A stretch of DNA of 64,000 nt from Bacteroidales bacterium (GTDB taxonomy: Bacteria > Bacteroidota > Bacteroidia > Bacteroidales > B18-G4). The notes under the pieces were generated by a model. That model made no database searches. It had not been told where the DNA came from and saw only the letters and a list, made by a program, of their open reading frames with translations. Made by a program: the position numbers and the translations under genes. This document shows, in pieces, positions 44,258 to 53,107 of the stretch (positions are counted from its first letter, which is position 1; each line of letters opens with the position of its first letter). The stretch spans positions 1-64,000 of the forward strand of contig JAGYMZ010000008.1 in assembly GCA_018400295.1 (NCBI GenBank). Reading direction: 5' to 3'.

Positions 44258-47086
44258 TTATTTGATGACAATGAATTTCGTGACCTGTTGGGTATTTCCT
44301 CCGCGCAGGTGCAGGAAATATGTGCCGTTTGGAAGATCACGCACATTGAAGGTTTGGGTATTTTCTCCAGGGGATGGACTGGCCACAGGGATGTTTTTTA
44401 TTGCACGTCCGTTTATGTCAAAAATCCAGATCTCCGCACCGGATCTTTCCTTCAGATTGAATTGGATGTTTGCCATATCTCTGACCGGGTTCGGGTATAC
44501 CAGCATGGTATTTTCAGATCCCAGTCCGGAAACAGGATCTTCTATACCTACCGGTTTTTGATATTCGGATGCTGAGAAGGCTCCGCGGCCCCATGTGGCG
44601 GCATAGATCACTCCGTAATTATTTGTACCGGGGGAGGTTTCGGTTACCGTATCCAAACCGTTCCAGTAGGTATGAGTAATGGCCGGTTTTGCAATCAGCT
44701 GTTGTTTAAGCATGGATACCGGTGTATTGCCTATTGTGGAACCGATGGGGTCTGTAGGCTTGAACCATTCCGGTGAAGCGGCGTTCAGGTTTTCTGTCAT
44801 GTATAACCCATGAAGGGTTCCGAGAAAACCGGTATTTGGATCGTTCATTTCGATCAGGCAGGCAGTCCCCATGGTTGTTGGCAGATTGCCGTGGATTACT
44901 TCAAATGTTGGATTTTGATCCAGGGCATTGTTGGAGCGATAAACAACATTTTGGTCGGTGTAGACTTCCAGTGTGAATATAACCAGGTTCGGGTCGCTCG
45001 GGCTCACGCTGATGGAAGAGACCGGATATTCGTTTTGTTCTCCGGTTTCCGGATCAATGAAAGGCACCTCTGTGGTGGCTACAATACAGAATGGACTTCT
45101 AATATCGGCTTTATCGTAATTGTTGGCATCCGACAGGTTGGATATTCTGTAAAGCCGGCCTTCTTCCGTCCCAACCCATAGGTAATTTGCATCCCTGGAA
45201 AGGCCCAGGCATTTGGAAGTGCCATCGAAACCGACATTGATTTTGTCAGAGATTTTGAACCATTCCGGCTCCACGGCAAAATCAAGTATTTCGCGGCTCA
45301 TCCATACGGCATCATCGCCACCGACGAAAAACTTATTGGTGACAACGTCCTGAACCTGAACGGAGTCGCCGGGTTGGAGGGCGAAAGGCGTGGTGGCAAA
45401 AAAACCGTAGGCCCGCATGTTGCTTTTAACATATATCTTGTCACCTGAGGAATAATCCTCCCTGGCATAAAACCATACAGAATCCGGACTGAAAGTGTCG
45501 TTGAAAGATTCCCACAGTATGGTTGGGGGGTATTGCTGATCCGCAATGTTGTTTGATACCTGGGAGGTAAAGAAAGAGGATGAAAAGTTTGTACCCAGGT
45601 CTTCCGATCTTCTGAAAGCATTGCCGGTTTGGCTGTATATCGCTGCTTCCGGGTCAACAACAGGAATGTGGCAAAAACCGCCGGCAGAATTGCTGGGATA
45701 CCCGTTGGCCGAATACCATACCGGTTTTCCGTACCTGGCGGTGGCCGGGTTTCCGTTACCATCGATGCGAAGGGTCCCGTTGGCATGGGTCCCGCCAATG
45801 ATCTTTCTTTTTTCCCCGGTTATTCCAATCGCATTGAAATTGACCGAATACAGATTTTTATTTTTTGGTTCGAACGAGAAATAATCCGGATCAAGAAATC
45901 CGAAGAATACGCCGCCTTCTGTGGCAATCATCAGTTGCCTGTTATGGTTGGGCCTGAAAACATAATCGACATGATTGGGATGGATATAGGCAAAATAATA
46001 CGGGCTGACGGGATTGTTTTCGGACCCGGCAGATTTCTTTTTCCACTGGAAATATCCGGTTTCACTGATTTTTTCACCTTCCCACATTTCAGTTCCCCCG
46101 ATCAGTATACGGTCGGGATTGTCTGGAAAGACTTCCAGTACATTGTGCTTATTGCCTACGCCTTCACTCGGGTCGTTCCCAAAGAAAGGAAGTTCGGAGG
46201 TACCTCCCGGGGCTATCACGCGCCAGTCCAATCCGTTGTCATCACTTCTCCATACCGAGTGCAGTGCCCCTCCGGGTGTGGTCAAGGTGGCATAAATGAT
46301 CTCCGGGGCGCCAGGGGCTATGGCAAATTGCATTCTGCCAACATTATTGGGCAGGGAATCAATGAGTGAAAAACTTTGGGGATCGTTATTTAAGGCGATG
46401 TATGCGGAATCTATCCCGTTATCATTGATCAGGGTGCCATTGCTCCCAACGGTGATGTTAAAGGATGGCCCGGAAAGTTCCTTTCCCCCGGCGGTCATTG
46501 CGATCGACCAGTCATTGCCGCCATTGGTGGAATACCACAAACCTGTGTTTGTAGCAGCGTATAGCGTGTTTGTGGCCGGTTCAATTTCCATGTCGTATAT
46601 ATACCACCAGTTCTCACTGACGAAATTGGGCGCTGTGGATGGGATCAGGACAAAATTGGCTCCATCGGTGGATTTGTATATCCCCGAACCGATAAAGCTG
46701 TTTATGTATATGTCCTGGCCTGTGCCAACGTAAATGTTTCCATTGGCGTCCTGAACCATGCAGGATACTTTCAGCGCTTCCTGGGTCAAACCCGTCTTAT
46801 TCCAGGTTTGACCAGCATTGTCGGATTTATAAAGACCGCCAAGTAAACTGCCGGCATATAAGGTCAGCCCATCGGGGTCCTGGCTGTCAAACAGAACTGA
46901 AGAAATGAATCCTCCGTAATTATTGGGCCCTATTGCGCCCCAGTCCAGTTCTGTTGCATTTGTGGCTTTAAAACCTTGAGCGGATGTGGGATCCTGACCC
47001 TGGGAAATAAAGGGCAGGGAAAGGAACAGGAATGATAAGCCGGAAATAAACAACGCAACGCGAAATGGTAAAGCTTTATTTTTCAT
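44258..47086 (-). CDS. T9SS cargo protein with BNR/sortilin-like beta-propeller
   Basis: A 942-residue exported protein with a signal peptide (ALFISGLSFLFLSLPFISQG). Repeats with the Asp-box signature (KSDNAGQTWNKTG, RSDDNGLDW, STNGGNDW) form one or two propellers of the BNR/VPS10 (sortilin-like) type over about residues 50-850. The final about 85 residues are a T9SS type A domain (LVYPNPVRDMANIQF to TKFIVIK). It resembles surface or secreted T9SS proteins with no assigned enzyme activity. It carries the only clear promoter of its strand run (47237-47266) and a long leader of about 145 nt. Confidence 0.87.
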   Translation of the reverse strand: MKNKALPFRVALFISGLSFLFLSLPFISQGQDPTSAQGFKATNATELDWGAIGPNNYGGFISSVLFDSQDPDGLTLYAGSLLGGLYKSDNAGQTWNKTGLTQEALKVSCMVQDANGNIYVGTGQDIYINSFIGSGIYKSTDGANFVLIPSTAPNFVSENWWYIYDMEIEPATNTLYAATNTGLWYSTNGGNDWSIAMTAGGKELSGPSFNITVGSNGTLINDNGIDSAYIALNNDPQSFSLIDSLPNNVGRMQFAIAPGAPEIIYATLTTPGGALHSVWRSDDNGLDWRVIAPGGTSELPFFGNDPSEGVGNKHNVLEVFPDNPDRILIGGTEMWEGEKISETGYFQWKKKSAGSENNPVSPYYFAYIHPNHVDYVFRPNHNRQLMIATEGGVFFGFLDPDYFSFEPKNKNLYSVNFNAIGITGEKRKIIGGTHANGTLRIDGNGNPATARYGKPVWYSANGYPSNSAGGFCHIPVVDPEAAIYSQTGNAFRRSEDLGTNFSSSFFTSQVSNNIADQQYPPTILWESFNDTFSPDSVWFYAREDYSSGDKIYVKSNMRAYGFFATTPFALQPGDSVQVQDVVTNKFFVGGDDAVWMSREILDFAVEPEWFKISDKINVGFDGTSKCLGLSRDANYLWVGTEEGRLYRISNLSDANNYDKADIRSPFCIVATTEVPFIDPETGEQNEYPVSSISVSPSDPNLVIFTLEVYTDQNVVYRSNNALDQNPTFEVIHGNLPTTMGTACLIEMNDPNTGFLGTLHGLYMTENLNAASPEWFKPTDPIGSTIGNTPVSMLKQQLIAKPAITHTYWNGLDTVTETSPGTNNYGVIYAATWGRGAFSASEYQKPVGIEDPVSGLGSENTMLVYPNPVRDMANIQFNLKERSGAEIWIFDINGRAIKNIPVASPSPGENTQTFNVRDLPNGTYFLHLRGGNTQQVTKFIVIK

Positions 47087-47236
47087 GTTAGTTGGGTTTG
47101 ATTTTTGGTTTAACAGAATATTGTTTTATTGTTAAATACATGTTAAATAGTGGCCCAAGTTACATCTTTTTTGATAATGTCCAAAAAAGGCAGGTCCAAA
47201 AATATTAACAAATATAGGTTAAAATATTAATCTACA

Positions 47237-47266
47237 CAAAGATAAATTCTGTAAAAAAAAAGACAA
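47237..47266 (-). promoter_or_regulatory. Consensus Bacteroidota promoter for the BNR T9SS gene
   Basis: Minus-strand TTG (47264-47266), a 19-nt spacer and TATCTTTG (47237-47244) match the consensus fully. The predicted leader is about 145 nt and contains other TAnnTTTG-like boxes (TATATTTG, TATTTTTG), so secondary starts are possible. Confidence 0.7.
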
Positions 47267-47490
47267 GAAAAAATAAGTTTGCGGCCCCCTGCAATCAGGT
47301 AACGGCAAAATAAAATCCATATTTGCCTCCCGAAATATCCGTTGAAGGTAAAGCGTCTGTTAAATCGTACTTTATTTTGATATATTCTAAATGAAGGGAG
47401 GTACTGGAAGCCTTCATGCGGGATGCAATGCACGGGACACGCAGCCGTCATTTTGGATAAGGATTCGCTGTCCCGCGACATTGCGAACAA

Positions 47491-47517
47491 CCGGGATTGA
47501 AACAGGGTGTTTCCCGG
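47491..47517 (-). terminator. Hairpin after the Bat operon
   Basis: On the minus strand, 2 nt after the batE stop, CCGGG pairs with CCCGG and an inner AAACA with TGTTT, with a 4-nt bulge. It lacks a T-run, so it may be a 3' stabiliser rather than a terminator. Confidence 0.35.
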
Positions 47518-47519
47518 AT

Positions 47520-48281
47520 TTATATCACCCTGAAGGAGGAGCGGGGTATCCAGCCTGTGCTTCCGTTGGCAATGCGGATCTCTGCCCAGCCTTCTACTTC
47601 GTCAATAAGGGTTACTTTGGTCCCTTCATGGATGACAAACAGGTCCACGGAATTTTCCATCGGGGAACTTCTTACCGTGAGCGTGGGTGTGAAAACAATG
47701 GCTTGGTCATCACGGGTGTATTCAACGTATTCCTGATATGAAATGACCGTGGCAATGACAAAAAGAAAAAGGAACAAGATCCCTGTCCAAAAGGATGAAC
47801 GGCGGGCCCTGACCGAAACGGAAGTGACAAACACCGTGGCCATGATGAACACGAGCAGGAAGGTCGCGGCAGAGATCCATGCCCATGTGTTGGCCCTGAA
47901 CAGATTGGATAGCTGATCCCACCAGAGGATGTAAAATAAGTCCGGGACTTCTTCGATCTTGTCTACCTTCATGGAATTGGCAATGTTGAGGTTGTATTGG
48001 ACATCTTCATCCGTTGGATCAATTTTTAAGGCTTTTTCATAGTACAGGATGGCAGCCGGAATATCGTTTGTTTTGAAACAGGCATTCCCCAGATTGTAAT
48101 ATAAGGCTGCGGAGGTGTATCCCTGACCGGCAACTTCCAGGTATTTTTCTTTGGCTTCCTGATACGCACCTTCATTATAGGCGTTGTTGGCGGCCCGGAT
48201 AAGTTCCTTATAATTATCCTGTCCATAGGCCGTAACGAAAGTCAGTATAAAGATCACCAGTATGGACCGTATTTTTTTCAT
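47520..48281 (-). CDS. batE: BatE-like TPR/SH3 membrane protein
   Basis: Last gene of the Bat operon. The 253-residue protein has a signal peptide, two TPR-like repeats (AYNEGAYQEAKEKYLEV, ALYYNLGNACFKTNDI), two membrane helices (about 128-150 and 160-182, WISAATFLLVFIMATVFV) and a C-terminal SH3-like domain (LTVRSSPMENSVDLFVIHEG). BatE belongs to the aerotolerance set described in Bacteroides and Leptospira, although its molecular role is not settled. It lies 13 nt after batD. The overlapping order with batD and batC fits a long single transcript. Confidence 0.87.
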   Translation of the reverse strand: MKKIRSILVIFILTFVTAYGQDNYKELIRAANNAYNEGAYQEAKEKYLEVAGQGYTSAALYYNLGNACFKTNDIPAAILYYEKALKIDPTDEDVQYNLNIANSMKVDKIEEVPDLFYILWWDQLSNLFRANTWAWISAATFLLVFIMATVFVTSVSVRARRSSFWTGILFLFLFVIATVISYQEYVEYTRDDQAIVFTPTLTVRSSPMENSVDLFVIHEGTKVTLIDEVEGWAEIRIANGSTGWIPRSSFRVI

Positions 48282-48294
48282 AATATCCGATGCA

Positions 48295-50160
48295 TTATTT
48301 TTTCAGTTCTTTTTCGATGCTGGTAATGGTCTGAATGGCTTCCCGGTATAGCTCATTCATCCTGGATGTGCTTTCGCCGGGGGCAAACCGGGCATATTCG
48401 GTATGGTCCAGGGTCTCCATGAATGCTTTTACTGTGCTTTCGCTGACGTTGCGGTCCAGGAGCTTTTGCCGGATGTTATCGGTTGACAGGTTGGCGGGCG
48501 GGATGTTGAATTTGTCGCCCAAATAGCCCCACAATGACCTGGAGATCTCCAGAAAGAATTCCTTTTCGTTGCCCGATTTCAGATAAGCCTTGGCTTTCTT
48601 TAAATTTTTCCGGGCGATCCGGGTCGCTTTCTTGTTCCTCTGCCGGGCTGCATCTTGTTTTTGCCGGATCTGCCTTCTCCATATCAGCAAAAATAAAAGA
48701 AAAATCACCGGTGGTACGGCGAGCAGGATGTAGTAGATGCGGCTGGCGAACAGCATGTGATGTCCATGGAAAACATGGAACGGCAAGTGTTTTATATGCC
48801 GGATATCGCTTCCGATATATTGGATGTCTGCCTGGGATACACCGCTGTAAATCATGCCACCGGACAAGTCTGCTCCTTTTTCCACCTTTATGGAATATCC
48901 GGGCGTGGTGAGGGTCTTATATGTTTTGGAAGCCAGGTCGAAAAAACTGAAGTTTACCGGCCTGATGGTAAAATTGCCCGGCGTCCTGGGGATGATCAGG
49001 TATTCAAAGGTCCTTGTTCCGGAAACGCCGGAAGCGTTCGCACGGATATCATTGATGATCTTCGGCTCGTAGGTTTCAAAATCCGGGGGAAAAGAAACAT
49101 CCAGGTGGCTGATCAGTTCAATATTTCCCGACCCGCTCAAAACATACTTCAGGGTGATGGGCTCGTTTGTTTTTACTTCCGTTTGATCGATGCCGGAACG
49201 CAGCGAGAAGGATCCCACCGCTCCGCTGAATCCGGCCGGTTTTCCTTCTTCCGGAAGCGGCCTGACATCAATCGTCAAAGGATCGGATGCAAGCTTCAGT
49301 TCCACGTTCTGGTACCTGTTATTGAAGAAGGGGTCGTCAAAAAAGCTGTCAAAAAAGGGATCACGGGTACGTCGCGTGCCTTCTTTGCGTATTTGTGCCA
49401 CGCAGGTCAGCTCCATGGGCTCAATGGACAGTTTTCCGGTTTTTTGCGGAAACAGGGCGATTTTCCGGATATCGGCCGTTACATATTCTTCTCCATCAAT
49501 GAATGCTCGCTTTTGCTCCATTTTGCGATCGGGATCCATTAAGTTCTTAGACCAAAACCCCCGGAAGGAAGATAATTTATCGATGCTTACCTGTGATATT
49601 TGTGTATTGGTGTATATTTTATACGTTATGATCACTTGTTCGCCCAGGTAAGGGGTCCTTTTATCTGCATATGCTTTAATGAAAACATTTTCCTTCTTAC
49701 CTTCATGGCTCCGGCTGTCTTCCTGTTCCCCTGCCGGACGCTGGCCCCCGGAGGATTGTGGGGACGGGGAGGATGATTTTAATACCTTGATCTTTAACTT
49801 GTTTGATTGGTGTTGTTTTCCATCTGCATGGATTGTGGCAGGATCAATTTCAAACGTGCCTTCTGTAGTGGCCTGTATGATATAGGAATATGTTATGTTC
49901 AACGATTGGGACATTTTTCCGTTGATGATCTGGTAACTTTGGCTGCTGGATACATTCGGGCCGGTCAATACCCGGAAGTTCTCAAAAGAAGGGCCCTGGA
50001 AGTCTTTGCCCTGGGCATTCAAGGTATATACTACCTGGAAGCGTTCACCAACGGTTACCTGGCTGCGGGCGGATGCACGGAACTGAATGTCTTCAGCAGC
50101 ATGGCACCTGCTGACTGCAGCAAGGATCATGAACACGGTGAATACAAGATTTTTCAGCAT
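48295..50160 (-). CDS. batD: BatD-like oxygen tolerance protein
   Basis: A 621-residue membrane protein with a signal peptide (LVFTVFMILAAVSRCHA), an extracytoplasmic beta-rich region (residues about 22-420, with the YLGEQVIITYKIYT motif of BatD) and a membrane helix near 450-475 (IYYILLAVPPVIFLLFLLIW), followed by a Lys/Arg-rich cytoplasmic tail. BatD proteins (oxygen tolerance, DUF11-like folds) are thought to act with the vWA partners BatA and BatB at the membrane. It has 33 nt to batC and 13 nt to batE, as expected in a Bat operon. Confidence 0.9.
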   Translation of the reverse strand: MLKNLVFTVFMILAAVSRCHAAEDIQFRASARSQVTVGERFQVVYTLNAQGKDFQGPSFENFRVLTGPNVSSSQSYQIINGKMSQSLNITYSYIIQATTEGTFEIDPATIHADGKQHQSNKLKIKVLKSSSPSPQSSGGQRPAGEQEDSRSHEGKKENVFIKAYADKRTPYLGEQVIITYKIYTNTQISQVSIDKLSSFRGFWSKNLMDPDRKMEQKRAFIDGEEYVTADIRKIALFPQKTGKLSIEPMELTCVAQIRKEGTRRTRDPFFDSFFDDPFFNNRYQNVELKLASDPLTIDVRPLPEEGKPAGFSGAVGSFSLRSGIDQTEVKTNEPITLKYVLSGSGNIELISHLDVSFPPDFETYEPKIINDIRANASGVSGTRTFEYLIIPRTPGNFTIRPVNFSFFDLASKTYKTLTTPGYSIKVEKGADLSGGMIYSGVSQADIQYIGSDIRHIKHLPFHVFHGHHMLFASRIYYILLAVPPVIFLLFLLIWRRQIRQKQDAARQRNKKATRIARKNLKKAKAYLKSGNEKEFFLEISRSLWGYLGDKFNIPPANLSTDNIRQKLLDRNVSESTVKAFMETLDHTEYARFAPGESTSRMNELYREAIQTITSIEKELKK

Positions 50161-50193
50161 ATCAGTTATGGTTGCGGTAAAATATGTTCAAAA

Positions 50194-51066
50194 TTACCAG
50201 TCTTTTTCCGATTTTGCACCTTTTGCTTGCCTGGCATTTAATTGTTGCAATTTCTCAAGTATTTTCTTTTCATCGTTTTTCAGGGCCTGAAGCATCCGTT
50301 CTGCCTCTTGTTTGGAAATTTTCCTTTCCTCCGGCCTTGCATTTTTTTCTTGTTCCTGTTTACCCGCTTCCTGCTGTTTTTTTTGCTGTTCCTGCTGTTC
50401 GTCCTGTTGTTCCTGCTTTTCTTGTTGGTCCTGGCCCTTGTCCTGGTCCTGGTCCTGGCCCTGGTTTTGTTGTTGCTGTTGCTGTTGTTGCTGTTGCTGT
50501 TGCTGTTGCTGTTCTTTTAGCAGATTTTGCGCATAGGCAAGATTGTATTTTGCTTCATGGTCATCGGGGTTCAGACGCAGGGATTGTTTATACGATTCTA
50601 TGCTGGCCGGCAGTGCCTGCTGAGCCATTTCGGCGCTGTCCTTTGCAAGTTTCAGCAAGGCGTTCCCAAGGTTGTAATACACTTGGGATTTGACAGGCTT
50701 TTCCAGGTTCAGCAACGTGGCCGAATCAAAAACCGATGAGGCTTCCAGATAATTGTCCTGTTGGTACAAAGCATCTCCCAGATTAAAGAGCCCTTTATGT
50801 GACGGGTCTTCGCTTTGTATGGCTTTCAGGTAATTGATCTCGGCTTCACTGTACGCACCCTTTTCATAGGAACGGTTCCCCTGCCTGATCAATTTGGACT
50901 CGCTCTGGGCGGAGAGCCCGGGGGTCAGGGTCAGGATCAGGATTGCTGCAATGCATAAGGTGCGATATGGTATGTGGTTTACAGAAAATACTGTGCTGCG
51001 TTGTGTCGCAGGAAGCAGCCATCGTATTTCCGTCCTGTTTTTCAGTTTTTTTATATGTTTGTTCAT
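50194..51066 (-). CDS. batC: BatC-like TPR protein with polyglutamine tract
   Basis: A 290-residue protein with a signal-anchor (LCIAAILILTLTPGLSA) and three TPR-type repeats (NRSYEKGAYSEAEINYLKAIQ, HKGLFNLGDALYQQ, VYYNLGNALLKLA). A pure run of about 15 glutamines follows (50467-50511), then a Gln/Glu-rich spacer and a Lys-rich coiled coil (ILEKLQQLNARQ). BatC is the TPR partner of the vWA proteins. Its ATG overlaps the batB stop by 4 nt. The glutamine tract is encoded by CAA/CAG triplets, so unit gain or loss would stay in frame. Confidence 0.87.
   Translation of the reverse strand: MNKHIKKLKNRTEIRWLLPATQRSTVFSVNHIPYRTLCIAAILILTLTPGLSAQSESKLIRQGNRSYEKGAYSEAEINYLKAIQSEDPSHKGLFNLGDALYQQDNYLEASSVFDSATLLNLEKPVKSQVYYNLGNALLKLAKDSAEMAQQALPASIESYKQSLRLNPDDHEAKYNLAYAQNLLKEQQQQQQQQQQQQQQQNQGQDQDQDKGQDQQEKQEQQDEQQEQQKKQQEAGKQEQEKNARPEERKISKQEAERMLQALKNDEKKILEKLQQLNARQAKGAKSEKDW
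50467..50511 (-). repeat. CAA/CAG triplet microsatellite in batC
   Basis: Fifteen consecutive glutamine codons of CAA and CAG, much of it as a CAGCAA hexanucleotide repeat, form a 45-nt tract. Being in triplets, length change would alter the protein without frameshift. Confidence 0.9.
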
Positions 51067-52112
51067 GGTCTGCGCTGCTTTTTTGTTTCGAAAAAATTAA
51101 TCCGTTGTGCCCATTTTCCTTTTCTTTCCAGGATAAGGTATTCCAGGATAAAAAGCAACAGTCCCAGTCCGGCGAAATATTGAAACTGGTCCTTATAATC
51201 GGCAAATATCCGGGTTTCGATCTCTTCTTTTTCCATTTTATTGATCTCCTTCAGAATGTCGCTTAATCCGGTATTGGAATTGGTTGCATTTACATATACA
51301 CCATTGCCTGCGGAGGCGATCTGTTGCAACATGCTTGCATTGAGCCGGGTCATCACGGTTTGTCCCTGCCGGTCTTTTTTGTATCCCGTCCGGTTGCCGT
51401 ATTTATCGTATACGGGTATGGGGGCGCCTTCCGGCAATCCCATGCCGATGGTGAACAGGGTTATGCCCAGCTCCCGGGCTTTTTGTGCTTCTTCGATGGC
51501 ATTGCCTTCATGGTTTTCTCCGTCGGTTATGATGATGATCACTTTGTTTTTATTGTCCTTGCTGAAGGATTTGCTGGCCAGCCTGATGGCGTCGCCAATG
51601 GCGGTGCCCTGGGTTGGAATATTGTCCGGTTCGATGGGGGAAAGGAACATTTTGGCGGCGGCATAATCTGTTGTAATGGGCAATTGTGTGTATGCATTTC
51701 CGGCAAAAACGATAATGCCCACGCGGTCACCTTTTAGTTTCTCTATCAGCCTGGAAATGGATCGCTTGGCCCTGGACAGACGGTCCGGTTTAATGTCCTG
51801 TGCCAGCATGCTGCTGGAAACGTCCAGGGCGATCATTATGTCGATCCCTTCACGCCGTATTTTTTCCAGCCTGGATCCGGTTTGAGGATTGGCGATGCCG
51901 ATGACCAAAAAAGTGTAGGCCAGGATCAGCAGGATAAGTTTCAGCCGGGGCTTGTTCCCGGAGGCATTCGGGATCAGCCGTGAAATGACCTTCATTTGCC
52001 CGAATCGCTTCAATGCATGCTTTTTCCACTGCAACATCAATGCAAATACAAGGATGAATATGGGGATCATCAGCAACAGGTACAAAAACTCCGTATGTTC
52101 GAATCGGATCAT
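51063..52112 (-). CDS. batB: BatB, vWA-domain membrane protein
   Basis: A 349-residue vWA protein of the Bat system. Two N-terminal membrane helices (FLYLLLMIPIFILVFALML and LKLILLILAYTFLVIGIA) precede a vWA domain with the MIDAS motif ALDVSSSMLAQD, the Thr segment GTAIGDAIRL and DGENHEGN. A third helix is near the end (LGLLLFILEYLIL). MIDAS proteins bind a metal ion that contacts partners. It follows batA at 7 nt and overlaps batC by 4 nt. BatA and BatB are related by duplication, with about the same organisation. Confidence 0.92.
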   Translation of the reverse strand: MIRFEHTEFLYLLLMIPIFILVFALMLQWKKHALKRFGQMKVISRLIPNASGNKPRLKLILLILAYTFLVIGIANPQTGSRLEKIRREGIDIMIALDVSSSMLAQDIKPDRLSRAKRSISRLIEKLKGDRVGIIVFAGNAYTQLPITTDYAAAKMFLSPIEPDNIPTQGTAIGDAIRLASKSFSKDNKNKVIIIITDGENHEGNAIEEAQKARELGITLFTIGMGLPEGAPIPVYDKYGNRTGYKKDRQGQTVMTRLNASMLQQIASAGNGVYVNATNSNTGLSDILKEINKMEKEEIETRIFADYKDQFQYFAGLGLLLFILEYLILERKGKWAQRINFFETKKQRRP

Positions 52113-52119
52113 GGGTTTA

Positions 52120-53103
52120 TCAGGGTATGGATTTTAACACAGTGTTTCTGATCAGGAATTCCAGGATAAAAAGTGCCAGGGCGGCCAGGGCCCATGGAAG
52201 GAATTCCTCTTTTTTCTTTTTGAATTCGGTAACGTCGATCTTGGATTTTTCCAGCTGATCAATTTCTTTATAGATCTCTTCCAGCTTTCGATTGCTTGTG
52301 GCTCTGAAATATTTGCCATCCGTCATTTCTGCAATGTCTTTCAGCAGGTCTTCGTCAATTTTCACTTCCATGTTCTGGTATTGCAGTCCGTATGGTGTTT
52401 GGACCGGATAGGGGGCGGTACCATGTGTTCCGACACCGATGGTGTAGGTCCTGATCCCGTATAATCCGGCAATTTCTGCTGCGGACAACGGATCCAGCGA
52501 TCCAGCGTTGTTCTCACCATCCGTTATCAAAATGATCACTTTGCTGACGGCATCGCTTTCTTTCAAACGGTTTACCGATACGGCCAGTCCGTCACCAATG
52601 GCGGTGCCGTCTTCGATAATGCCGCTCTCAATATCCTTAAAAAGGTTATTGATAACATGGTGATCGGTAGTCAACGGGGCTTGCGTAAAGGTTTCCCCGC
52701 TGAAGATGACCAGGCCGATCCGGTCATTCGGCCTTCCTTTAATAAAGTCTTGGGCCACGGCTTTGGCTGCTTCGAGACGGTCCGGCTTCAGATCCTGTGC
52801 CAGCATGCTGCTGGAAACATCCAATGCCATGACAATGTCTATGCCTTCGATGGTCACATCCCTGCGGCTGAGGCTCGATTGTGGACGCGCCATCACCAGT
52901 ATAAGCAAGGCGATGGCGAGGATCCGGAAAACGAAGAGTATGTGGTAAAGATGTTGTTTTGTACTTTTTTTTCTGTTTGCAAATCTTTCCCTGACGGATA
53001 TCTGCAGCACGGGATGGATCATTTTAAACCTGTACCAGTACCATATCCCCATTGCCGGCAGCAACAGCAGCAGGTAAAAAAATTCCGGGTTTGCAAATTC
53101 CAT
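52120..53103 (-). CDS. batA: BatA, vWA-domain membrane protein
   Basis: A 327-residue protein from the second ATG at 53103 (MEFANPEFFYLLLLLPA), the usual BatA N-terminus; an ATG 12 nt earlier would overlap the upstream gene by 8 nt and is possible. Membrane helices lie at about 8-24 and 55-75 (LFVFRILAIALLILVMA) and near the C-terminus. The vWA domain contains the MIDAS motif ALDVSSSMLAQD, the GTAIGDGLAVS segment and TDGENNAGS. It is followed by batB at 7 nt. The two vWA proteins are thought to form an extracytoplasmic complex that confers oxygen tolerance. Confidence 0.92.
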   Translation of the reverse strand: MEFANPEFFYLLLLLPAMGIWYWYRFKMIHPVLQISVRERFANRKKSTKQHLYHILFVFRILAIALLILVMARPQSSLSRRDVTIEGIDIVMALDVSSSMLAQDLKPDRLEAAKAVAQDFIKGRPNDRIGLVIFSGETFTQAPLTTDHHVINNLFKDIESGIIEDGTAIGDGLAVSVNRLKESDAVSKVIILITDGENNAGSLDPLSAAEIAGLYGIRTYTIGVGTHGTAPYPVQTPYGLQYQNMEVKIDEDLLKDIAEMTDGKYFRATSNRKLEEIYKEIDQLEKSKIDVTEFKKKKEEFLPWALAALALFILEFLIRNTVLKSIP

Positions 53104-53107
53104 ATCC

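Larger units (their letters stand above)
47087..47519. other. 433-nt intergenic region, no gene
   Basis: This is the longest gap. It holds the leader and promoter of the BNR T9SS gene in its left half (AT-rich with several TTAACA/TGTTAA hexamers and extra TAnnTTTG boxes), and a GC-richer right part with two possible hairpins (47433-47475 and 47491-47517). An 87-residue open frame across it has no coding character. Confidence 0.7.

Noticed and set aside
47227-47490. 87-codon frame in the intergenic region upstream of the BNR T9SS gene
   Set aside because: It overlaps the promoter and hairpin DNA, and composition shows no coding signal.
50467-50511. Possible phase-variable frameshift tract
   Set aside because: The repeat is in triplets and the reading frame stays open at every unit count, so on/off switching is not expected.
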